Shown piece by piece: positions 1 through 5,527 of a DNA stretch of 5,527 nucleotides. The position numbers and the translations under genes are program-made. Location of the stretch: assembly GCA_030425945.1 (NCBI GenBank), contig JAUHZL010000214.1, positions 1-5,527 on the forward strand, read 5' to 3'. Origin of the DNA: Alphaproteobacteria bacterium. GTDB lineage: Bacteria; Pseudomonadota; Alphaproteobacteria; Rhodobacterales; Rhodobacteraceae. Each line of letters starts with the position of its first letter. Positions within the stretch are counted from its first letter, which is position 1. The notes beneath the pieces are model-generated. The model worked only from the letters and a program-made list of their open reading frames with translations, was not told the origin of the DNA and did not search any database.

Positions 1-290
1 CGGCCGGTCCAGATCCGGCGCTGGCGGTCGATCCATGTCTCGACCGCCTGCAACGCCTCGGGGTGAAGGGTGCAGACCCGGACCCGCCCGGTCTTCTCCG
101 AGCGGACCAGCCCGGCCTTCTCCAGCCGGTCGAGATGTTTCAGGAACGAAGGCAGCGCCATGTCATGCGGCGCGGCAAGCTCGCTGACCGGGGCCGGACC
201 TTCCGCCAGCTGCGCCACCACCGCGCGCCGCGTCGGATCTGCGAGGGCGGCGAAGAGGGCGTCGAGTCGGGCGGATGGTTGCTTATCCAT
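1..290 (-). CDS. ArsR-family winged helix-turn-helix transcriptional regulator (5' part, runs off left edge)
   Basis: Reading leftwards from the ATG at 290-288 gives 96 open codons with no stop before the edge. The protein begins MDKQPSARLDALFAALADPTR, the usual N-terminal helix of ArsR regulators (LADPTRRAVVAQL, residues 16-28). The winged helix-turn-helix follows: VSELA at 35-39, a recognition helix around 46-56 (LPSFLKHLDRL), then KAGLVRSEKTGRVRVCTL as the wing (58-75). The tail WIDRQRRIW (86-94) resembles ArsR proteins encoded beside SRPBCC/AHSA1-domain proteins. The cysteine pair of arsenic-sensing members (ELCVC) is absent from helix 3, so metalloid sensing by that site is unlikely and the ligand is unknown. 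The start is chosen because the whole family N-terminus follows it, and because a promoter and operator sit exactly there; no Shine-Dalgarno sequence precedes it. It is divergent from dnaE. Any SRPBCC partner gene would lie beyond the left edge and is inference only. Confidence 0.88.
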   Translation of the reverse strand, partial: MDKQPSARLDALFAALADPTRRAVVAQLAEGPAPVSELAAPHDMALPSFLKHLDRLEKAGLVRSEKTGRVRVCTLHPEALQAVETWIDRQRRIWTG

Positions 291-300
291 GTGGCTAAGT
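281..300. promoter_or_regulatory. Operator-like imperfect palindrome O1 over the arsR start
   Basis: The plus strand reads GCTTATCC-ATGT-GGCTAAGT, two 8-bp arms around a 4-bp centre. Six of the eight arm pairs are complementary. It overlaps the 3' half of the proposed -10 box (298-300), the predicted transcription start and the first codons of the regulator gene; the start codon (288-290) straddles the arm and the centre. The near copy at 331-350 and the position over the start point suggest the binding site of the ArsR-type protein itself, acting as an autorepressor. The assignment of the protein is inference. Confidence 0.62.
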
Positions 301-325
301 ATTTCCGGGCTTCGCCCCGCGTCAA
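298..325 (-). promoter_or_regulatory. Candidate sigma-70 promoter of the ArsR-family gene
   Basis: On the minus strand TTGACG (325-320, five of six consensus bases) is followed after 16 bp by AATACT (303-298, four of six). Seven bases then separate the -10 box from the ATG at 290, so transcription would begin at or within a base or two of the start codon and give a leaderless mRNA. The spacer contains a short inverted repeat, GGGC-TTC-GCCC on the plus strand (307-317), of no clear function. This rests on consensus matching only. Confidence 0.55.
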
Positions 326-339
326 GAAAAACTTATCCT
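311..339 (+). promoter_or_regulatory. Weak candidate promoter for dnaE
   Basis: TTCGCC (311-316, three of six consensus bases) and TATCCT (334-339, four of six) are 17 bp apart on the plus strand and would start transcription near 346, leaving a leader of about 50 bases before dnaE. The -10 box would lie wholly inside palindrome O2. An alternative pair further down, CTTTCA (359-364) and CTATCG (383-388) with 18 bp between, is no better. Neither is convincing, and dnaE may use a promoter of another form. Confidence 0.2.
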
Positions 340-350
340 GTCGGCTAACT
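331..350. promoter_or_regulatory. Operator-like imperfect palindrome O2 upstream of dnaE
   Basis: The plus strand reads ACTTATCC-TGTC-GGCTAACT. It matches O1 at 14 of 20 positions. All four centre bases differ, as do two outer arm positions, while the inner arm cores CTTATCC and GGCTAA are identical. This pattern is what a dimeric DNA-binding protein would conserve. The centres of O1 and O2 are exactly 50 bp apart, about five helical turns, so two bound dimers would lie on the same face of the DNA with the arsR -35 box between them. It ends 45 bp before the dnaE start codon. Confidence 0.58.
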
Positions 351-395
351 TTTCGCGGCTTTCATCCGGTGCGGGCCGGGGGCTATCGTCCGGCC

Positions 396-3300
396 ATGAG
401 CAGGCATCCCCGATTCATCCATCTTCGCGTGCACTCCGAGTATTCGCTGCTGGAGGGCGCGATGCGGGTGAAGAAGCTGCCCGACCTCGCGGCGGCGATG
501 GACATGCCCGCCGTGGCGCTGACCGACACAAACGCGATGTTCGCGGCGCTCGAATTCTCGGTGACGGCGGCCAAGGCCGGGGTGCAGCCCATCGTCGGCT
601 GCCAGGTCGACGTGGAGTGGGACAAGGACCAGCGCGGCGGCGTCGTGCTGCTGGCCCAGTCCGAGGCCGGCTATGCCAACCTGATGAAGCTCAACTCCTG
701 CCTCTATCTCGGCAAGGGCGGGGCGCTGCCCTCGGTGACACCCGACGAACTGACCGCCCATGCCGAGGGGCTGATCTGCCTGACCGGCGGCGCGATGGGG
801 CCGCTGGGGCAAGCGCTGGTGGCGGGCCAGGTGCCGCGCGCCGAGGCGCTGCTCGACGCGATGACGGCGGCCTTCCCCGACCGCCTCTACATCGAGATCC
901 AGCGCCATCCCGGCTCGGGCCCGGTCCCGGAGGCCGAGCGCGCGACCGAGGCCAGCTTCCTGACCATGGCCCATGCGCGCGACCTGCCGCTGGTGGCGAC
1001 CAACGACGTCTACTTCCCGAAGCCCGCGATGTACGAGGCGCACGATGCCCTGATCTGCATCGCGGAAGGCGCCTATGTCGACCAGGCCGGACCCCGGCGG
1101 CGGCTGACCGAGCACCACTGCTTCAAGTCGCAGGAAGAAATGGCGACCCTTTTCGCCGACCTGCCCGAGGCGCTGGAGGCGACCGTCGAGATCGCCCGCC
1201 GCTGCGCCTTCCGCGCCCGGACCCGCGACCCGATCCTGCCGCGCTTCGCCGATGACGAGGTCGAGGAACTGCGGCGGCAGGCGAAGGCGGGCCTGGCGGC
1301 GCGCCTCGCGGTCATCCCGCATGCGGCCCCGGTGGCCGAGTACGAGGCCCGCCTCGACTTCGAGCTCGGGATCATCGAGGGCATGGGCTTTCCCGGCTAC
1401 TTCCTGATCGTGGCCGACTTCATCAAGTGGGCCAAGGATCACGACATTCCGGTGGGACCGGGGCGGGGATCGGGCGCGGGCAGCCTCGTGGCCTACGCGC
1501 TGACGATCACCGACCTCGACCCGCTGCGCTACCAGCTCCTGTTCGAACGCTTCCTGAACCCGGAACGGGTGTCGATGCCCGACTTCGACATCGACTTCTG
1601 CATGGACCGCCGGGAAGAGGTGATCCGCTACGTGCAGGACCGCTACGGCCGCGACAAGGTCGGGCAGATCATCACCTTCGGCGCGCTTCTGTCCAAGGCG
1701 GCGGTGCGCGATGTCGGGCGCGTGCTGCAGATGCCCTACGGGCAGGTGGACCGCCTGTCGAAGATGATCCCGGTCGAGGGGGTGAAGCCGGTCAGCATCG
1801 AGAAGGCGCTGGCCGACGAGCCGCGCCTGCGCGAGGAAGCCGACCGCGAGGAAGTGGTCAAGCGCCTGCTCGACTATGGCCAGCAGATCGAGGGGCTGTT
1901 GCGCAACGCCTCGACCCACGCGGCGGGCGTGGTGATCGGGGACCGGCCGCTCGACGAGCTGGTGCCGCTCTACCAGGACCCGCGCTCGGACATGCCGGCG
2001 ACCCAGTTCAACATGAAATGGGTCGAACAGGCGGGTCTCGTGAAGTTCGACTTCCTCGGCCTGAAGACCCTGACCGTGATCCAGAACGCGGTGGACGCGA
2101 TCCTGTCGCAGGGCCGCGCCCTGCACATCGCGCCGGACGGTCGCACGCTCTACACTCCCGCGCCGGGTGCCGAGAACGAGATCAACGCGATCCCGCTCGA
2201 CGATGAAGAGACCTACAAGCTCTACGCGGCGGCCAAGACGGTGGCGGTGTTCCAGGTGGAATCCACCGGCATGATGGACGCCCTGCGCCGGATGCGCCCG
2301 ACCTGCATCGAGGACATCGTGGCCCTCGTGGCGCTCTACCGCCCCGGCCCGATGGAGAACATCCCGGTCTATTGCGAGGTCAAGAACGGCCAGCGCGAGA
2401 TCGCCTCGATCCACCCGTCGATCGACCACATCCTCGAGGAAACCCAGGGCATCATCGTCTACCAGGAACAGGTGATGCAGATCGCCCAGGTGATGGCGGG
2501 CTACAGCCTTGGCGGCGCCGACCTGCTGCGCCGCGCGATGGGCAAGAAGATCGCGTCCGAGATGGCGAAGGAACGCCCGAAGTTCATCGACGGCGCGGTC
2601 GCCAACGGGGTGGACAAGGCCAAGGCCGGCGAGGTCTTCGACCTGCTGGAGAAATTCGCCAACTACGGCTTCAACAAGTCGCACGCCGCCGCCTATGCCG
2701 TGGTCAGCTACCAGACGGCGTGGCTCAAGGCGAACCACCCGGTCGAGTTCATGGCCGGGGTGATGAACTGCGATATCCACCTGACGGACAAGCTGGCGGT
2801 CTATGCCGACGAGGTGCGCCGGGGCCTCGGGATCGAGATCGTGCCGCCCTGCGTCAACCGCTCGGGCGCGGTGTTCACGGTGGAGAACGGCAAGATCCTC
2901 TACGCGCTGGGCGCGCTGAAGAACGTCGGTGTCGAGGCCATGCGCCTGATCGTCGAGGCGCGCGGCGACAAGCCGTTCACGACGCTTTTCGACCTCGCCC
3001 GCCGCGCCGACCTCAAGCGGGTCGGCAAGCGCCCGCTCGAGATGCTCGCCCGCGCCGGGGCCTTCGACCAGCTCGATCCGAACCGCCGCCGGGTGCTCGA
3101 CAGCCTCGACCGGCTGGTGCAGTGGTCCGCCGCCGTTCACGAGGCGCGCGAGTCCTCGCAGGTCTCGCTGTTCGGCGAGGGCGGCGAGGACCTGCCCGAG
3201 CCCCGCCTCGCCGGCACGCCCGACTGGCTGCCCGCCGAGCGGCTGACCGAGGAACACGCCGCCGTCGGCTTCTACCTGTCGGGGCATCCGCTCGACGACT

Positions 3301-3875
3301 ACATGGGGCCGCTGAAGCGGCGCGGCGTCGTCACCTATGCCGAGACCGAGGAACGCGCCCGCCGGGGGCCGCACATCGCCAAGATCGCGGGCGTGGTGGC
3401 CGCACGGCAGGAGCGCAAGTCGGCGCGCGGCAACCGCTTCGCCTTCGTGCAGCTCTCGGACCCGTCGGGCTTCTACGAGATGGTCGTGTTCTCGGAGGTG
3501 CTGGAAAAGACCCGCGCCCATCTCGAGGCGGGCAACAAGGTCATCGTCACCGTCGAGGCGACGATGGAAGCCGACCAGATGAAGCTCCTGGCGCGCAACG
3601 TGGCGCCCATCGACGCGTCGATCTCGGCGCCGGGCCAGAGCTACGGGCTGCGCATCTTCCTCGACGCGCCCGAGGCGGTGCCGCACGTGCAGGAGCTGAT
3701 CGCCCGGATGCGGGCCGAGGCGACGCCCGCGCGCGGGCCGCTGTCGCTGTGCCTGATCGCGCCGGACTTCCCCGGCGAGGTGGACATCGATCTCGGCGAC
3801 GACTTCCCGGTCAGCCCGCAGTTCAAGAGCGCGCTCAAGAGCCAGCCGGGCGTCGTCACCGTCGAGGAGGTCTGA
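396..3875 (+). CDS. dnaE: DNA polymerase III alpha subunit, replicative DnaE1
   Basis: This is the 5'-to-3' polymerase subunit of the replicative holoenzyme. It has 1159 residues against 1160 in E. coli, and its start MSRHPRFIHLRVHSEYS aligns with the E. coli N-terminus, which fixes the ATG at 396 rather than the in-frame ATG at 63. Domains in order: PHP domain (about 1-270); palm, thumb and fingers with GPGRGSGAGS (354-363), MPDFDIDF with catalytic D396 and D398, KFDFLGL with the third catalytic D552, FQVES (619-623), LYRPGPM (about 647-653) and YGFNKSHAAAY (757-767); a helix-hairpin-helix region (about 865-910); the beta-clamp motif QVSLF (922-926); an OB fold (about 994-1075); and a C-terminal region (about 1085-1159) matching the tau-binding part. 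The full length, clamp motif and tail argue against the shorter mutagenic DnaE2/ImuC. The PHP metal site is degraded, so proofreading should come from a separate epsilon subunit (DnaQ). No good Shine-Dalgarno sequence is seen; the nearest G-run (378-382) is 13 bases from the ATG. Confidence 0.98.
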   Translation: MSRHPRFIHLRVHSEYSLLEGAMRVKKLPDLAAAMDMPAVALTDTNAMFAALEFSVTAAKAGVQPIVGCQVDVEWDKDQRGGVVLLAQSEAGYANLMKLNSCLYLGKGGALPSVTPDELTAHAEGLICLTGGAMGPLGQALVAGQVPRAEALLDAMTAAFPDRLYIEIQRHPGSGPVPEAERATEASFLTMAHARDLPLVATNDVYFPKPAMYEAHDALICIAEGAYVDQAGPRRRLTEHHCFKSQEEMATLFADLPEALEATVEIARRCAFRARTRDPILPRFADDEVEELRRQAKAGLAARLAVIPHAAPVAEYEARLDFELGIIEGMGFPGYFLIVADFIKWAKDHDIPVGPGRGSGAGSLVAYALTITDLDPLRYQLLFERFLNPERVSMPDFDIDFCMDRREEVIRYVQDRYGRDKVGQIITFGALLSKAAVRDVGRVLQMPYGQVDRLSKMIPVEGVKPVSIEKALADEPRLREEADREEVVKRLLDYGQQIEGLLRNASTHAAGVVIGDRPLDELVPLYQDPRSDMPATQFNMKWVEQAGLVKFDFLGLKTLTVIQNAVDAILSQGRALHIAPDGRTLYTPAPGAENEINAIPLDDEETYKLYAAAKTVAVFQVESTGMMDALRRMRPTCIEDIVALVALYRPGPMENIPVYCEVKNGQREIASIHPSIDHILEETQGIIVYQEQVMQIAQVMAGYSLGGADLLRRAMGKKIASEMAKERPKFIDGAVANGVDKAKAGEVFDLLEKFANYGFNKSHAAAYAVVSYQTAWLKANHPVEFMAGVMNCDIHLTDKLAVYADEVRRGLGIEIVPPCVNRSGAVFTVENGKILYALGALKNVGVEAMRLIVEARGDKPFTTLFDLARRADLKRVGKRPLEMLARAGAFDQLDPNRRRVLDSLDRLVQWSAAVHEARESSQVSLFGEGGEDLPEPRLAGTPDWLPAERLTEEHAAVGFYLSGHPLDDYMGPLKRRGVVTYAETEERARRGPHIAKIAGVVAARQERKSARGNRFAFVQLSDPSGFYEMVVFSEVLEKTRAHLEAGNKVIVTVEATMEADQMKLLARNVAPIDASISAPGQSYGLRIFLDAPEAVPHVQELIARMRAEATPARGPLSLCLIAPDFPGEVDIDLGDDFPVSPQFKSALKSQPGVVTVEEV

Positions 3876-3881
3876 GCCGCC

Positions 3882-4088
3882 TCACCAGTGCGGCGGGCGC
3901 TCGTCGGCGAGGATGACGCCGCCGCCGCCCTCCTGTTCGCGGGCGCGCTCGCGCTCGGTCAGCACCGCGACGAGGCGCGACAGGCGGTCGATGTCGCGGC
4001 CCTGGGCGGCGACCACCTCGGACAGGTCCTCGGCCTGGCGTTCCAGGTGCGCGATCTTCTCTTCCAGCGCGTTCACGGTCGTGCTCAT
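3882..4088 (-). CDS. slyX: SlyX family protein
   Basis: The gene encodes 68 residues starting MSTTVNALEEKIAHLERQ. Residues 5-50 form an almost continuous heptad-like, highly charged helix (VNALEEKIAHLERQAEDL through DRLSRLVAVLTERER), as expected of a short coiled coil, followed by a glycine run (54-57) and the tail DERPPHW. SlyX proteins are about 70 residues long, with this coiled-coil layout and a conserved PPHY/PPHW end; their molecular role is not known. The start at 4088 is supported by a strong Shine-Dalgarno sequence. An in-frame start at 4214 would add unrelated residues and run into hisS. The stop lies six bases from the dnaE stop, convergent, and the start is divergent from hisS. 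The protein should be cytoplasmic: there is no signal peptide or membrane segment. Confidence 0.93.
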   Translation of the reverse strand: MSTTVNALEEKIAHLERQAEDLSEVVAAQGRDIDRLSRLVAVLTERERAREQEGGGGVILADERPPHW

Positions 4089-4095
4089 GGTCCGG

Positions 4096-4103
4096 CCTCC
4101 CTC
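4096..4103 (-). promoter_or_regulatory. Ribosome binding site of slyX
   Basis: On the minus strand GAGGGAGG ends seven bases before the ATG at 4088. The strong match to the anti-Shine-Dalgarno complement at correct spacing decides the slyX start against longer in-frame alternatives. Confidence 0.85.
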
Positions 4104-4110
4104 GGTCTGC

Positions 4111-4139
4111 TTGCCCCTCCGCATCGCTTCGACTAGACC
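4111..4139 (+). promoter_or_regulatory. Candidate hisS promoter in the slyX-hisS divergent region
   Basis: TTGCCC (4111-4116, four of six consensus bases) and TAGACC (4134-4139, three of six) are separated by 17 bp and would start transcription near 4146, leaving a leader of about 20 bases that contains the hisS ribosome binding site. On the opposite strand TCTAGT (4137-4132) is a possible -10 box for slyX overlapping this one, but I find no good -35 partner. The 79-bp gap shows no T-box, attenuator or other leader structure, and is too short to hold one. Confidence 0.35.
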
Positions 4140-4151
4140 GCGCGCGAACCC

Positions 4152-4160
4152 GGAGGGGAG
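4152..4160 (+). promoter_or_regulatory. Ribosome binding site of hisS
   Basis: GGAGGGGAG ends seven bases before the ATG at 4168. It is the strongest Shine-Dalgarno match on the plus strand near this gene and fixes the start ahead of the lysine-rich N-terminal extension. Confidence 0.85.
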
Positions 4161-4167
4161 CCCGCGC

Positions 4168-5527
4168 ATGGCCAAGCCCAAGAAGACGCCCCGCCCGAAG
4201 GCCGAGACGCCCAAGGGCTTTCGTGATTATTTCGGTCCCGAAGTCACGGGACGCAAGGCCATGCTCGACGCGATTGCCCGCGTCTATCATCTCTACGGCT
4301 TCGAGGCGCTCGAAACCTCCGCCGTCGAGACGGTCGAGGCGCTGGGCAAGTTCCTGCCCGACGTGGACCGCCCGAACGAGGGCGTCTTCGCCTGGCAGGA
4401 AGGCGAGGACGAGGGCAAGGGCGACTGGCTGGCGCTGCGCTACGACCTGACCGCGCCGCTGGCCCGCGTCGCCGCGCAATACCGCAACGACCTGCCCAGC
4501 CCCTATCGCCGCTACGCGATGGGCCCGGTCTGGCGCAACGAGAAGCCCGGCCCGGGCCGCTTCCGCCAGTTCTACCAGTGCGACGCCGACACCGTGGGCG
4601 CGGCCAGCGTGGCCGCAGACGCCGAGATCTGCGCGATGCTCGCCGACACGCTGGAGGCCGTCGGCATTCCGCGCGGCGATTACATCGTGCGGGTGAACAA
4701 CCGGAAGGTCCTGAACGGGGTGCTGGAGGTCGCGGGCCTGCTCGACCCGAACGACCCCGAGGCGCACGAGGCCGAACGCGGCATCGTCCTGCGCGCCATC
4801 GACAAGCTCGACCGGCTGGGCCCGGACGGGGTGCGTGCCCTGCTGGGGGCCGGGCGCAAGGACGAGAGCGGCGACTTCACCAAGGGCGCGGGGCTGCCGG
4901 ACGCGGCCGCCGACGTGGTGATGGGGTTCATGGACGCCCGGCGCGACACCGGCGCGGCGACCTGCGCCCGGCTGCGGGACCTCGTGGGCGGCTCGGCGGT
5001 CGGCGCGGAGGGCGTCGCCGAGTTGCAGGAGATCGAGGCGCTGCTGACCGCCCTCGGCTACGGCCCCGACCGCATCGTGATCGACCCCTCCGTGGTGCGC
5101 GGCCTCGGCTACTACACCGGCCCGGTGTTCGAGGCCGAACTCACCTTCGAGATCACCGACGAGGACGGGCGTCCGCGCCAGTTCGGCTCGGTGGCGGGCG
5201 GCGGGCGGTATGACGACCTCGTCAAGCGCTTCACCGGGCAGGCGGTGCCGGCGACCGGCGTCTCGATCGGCGTGGACCGGCTGCTGGCCGCGCTGCGCGC
5301 CAAGGGGCGGATGGATGACCGGGCCACCGGTCCCGTTGTCGTCACCGTGATGGACCGCGACCGCATGGCCGCCTACCAGGAGATGGTGTCCGAACTGCGC
5401 GCCGCGGGCATTCGCGCCGAGGTCTACCTCGGCAACCCGAAGAACTTCGGCAACCAGTTGAAATACGCCGACAAGCGCAACAGCCCGGTCGCCATCATCG
5501 AGGGCTCGGACGAGGCGGCGCGCGGCG
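4168..5527 (+). CDS. hisS: Histidyl-tRNA synthetase, alphaproteobacterial type (3' end beyond right edge)
   Basis: This class II enzyme charges tRNA-His with histidine using ATP in the cytoplasm. The window holds 453 codons. A lysine- and proline-rich extension (1-15) precedes KGFRDYFGPE (16-25), the start of the catalytic core. Motif 2 is VWRNEKPGPGRFRQFYQCDAD (121-141), followed by an insertion region containing KGAGLP (239-244). The histidine-specific signature RGLGYYTGPVFE (311-322) keeps the catalytic arginine R311, equivalent to E. coli R259. Next come AGGGRYDDL (343-351) and motif 3, GVSIGVDRLL (364-373). The anticodon-binding domain starts near 388 (GPVVVTVMD) and is cut at the edge. 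FYQCDAD and YYTGPVFE resemble eukaryotic HisRS more than the E. coli form, as known for alphaproteobacteria. It is not the regulatory paralogue HisZ, since all catalytic motifs are present. In related bacteria hisZ and hisG often follow; that region is outside the window. Confidence 0.97.
   Translation, partial: MAKPKKTPRPKAETPKGFRDYFGPEVTGRKAMLDAIARVYHLYGFEALETSAVETVEALGKFLPDVDRPNEGVFAWQEGEDEGKGDWLALRYDLTAPLARVAAQYRNDLPSPYRRYAMGPVWRNEKPGPGRFRQFYQCDADTVGAASVAADAEICAMLADTLEAVGIPRGDYIVRVNNRKVLNGVLEVAGLLDPNDPEAHEAERGIVLRAIDKLDRLGPDGVRALLGAGRKDESGDFTKGAGLPDAAADVVMGFMDARRDTGAATCARLRDLVGGSAVGAEGVAELQEIEALLTALGYGPDRIVIDPSVVRGLGYYTGPVFEAELTFEITDEDGRPRQFGSVAGGGRYDDLVKRFTGQAVPATGVSIGVDRLLAALRAKGRMDDRATGPVVVTVMDRDRMAAYQEMVSELRAAGIRAEVYLGNPKNFGNQLKYADKRNSPVAIIEGSDEAARG

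Noticed and set aside
307..317. Inverted repeat GGGC-TTC-GCCC as a terminator
   Set aside because: Only four base pairs, no T-run, and placed in the spacer of the arsR promoter, where no transcript needs to end.
63..395. N-terminal extension of dnaE by 111 codons to the ATG at 63
   Set aside because: The added residues do not resemble any DnaE, run antisense to the ArsR-family gene, and cross the operators; the family N-terminus begins at 396.
345..3686. Open frame of about 1113 codons on the minus strand opposite dnaE
   Set aside because: Its translation is rich in Arg, His, Leu, Val and Asp with no family resemblance. It is the expected antisense shadow of a GC-rich gene, and dnaE on the other strand is certain.
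2372..3916. Plus-strand frame of 514 codons inside and past dnaE
   Set aside because: Arg/Gly/Ala/Pro-rich low-complexity translation in another frame of dnaE; a GC-rich shadow.
3882..4214. Longer slyX of 110 residues starting at 4214
   Set aside because: The extra residues are unlike SlyX and overlap the start of hisS; the strong ribosome binding site and family N-terminus point to 4088.
3856..4767. Minus-strand frame of 303 codons across slyX and hisS
   Set aside because: It overlaps two well-supported genes in other frames and has a compositionally biased translation with no recognisable domain.
1..5527. CRISPR, tRNA, insertion sequence or prophage signals
   Set aside because: No tandem repeats with spacers, cloverleaf, terminal inverted repeats or transposase/phage genes were seen on either strand.

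Overview
The window is GC-rich throughout and looks like chromosomal core DNA of an alphaproteobacterium, most probably of the Rhodobacteraceae. The basis is the proteins: a DnaE1 alpha subunit very close in layout to the E. coli enzyme, a SlyX with the PPHW-type tail, and a histidyl-tRNA synthetase of the eukaryote-like form typical of alphaproteobacteria. The genus cannot be fixed from this sequence.

Layout. Positions 1-290 (minus strand) hold the first 96 codons of an ArsR-family winged-helix regulator that runs off the left edge. Positions 291-395 form a divergent control region with two matching 20-bp imperfect palindromes exactly 50 bp apart. One lies on the predicted start point and start codon of the regulator gene, the other upstream of dnaE. 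Positions 396-3875 (plus) are a complete dnaE of 1159 residues. Six bases later, and convergent with it, is slyX (3882-4088, minus, 68 residues). A 79-bp divergent control region (4089-4167) separates slyX from hisS (4168 to the right edge, plus), of which 453 codons are present and the end of the anticodon-binding domain is missing.

The genes are mostly housekeeping: replication (dnaE), tRNA-His charging (hisS) and a small conserved coiled-coil protein of unknown function (slyX). They need not work together. The part with the least obvious explanation is the arsR/dnaE intergenic region, where an apparently autoregulated ArsR-type repressor with a probably leaderless mRNA shares its operators with the upstream region of the replicative polymerase gene. 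I see no mobile element, CRISPR array, RNA gene or phage sequence, and no evidence of a wholly new system. No stretch longer than 300 bases is without a gene.
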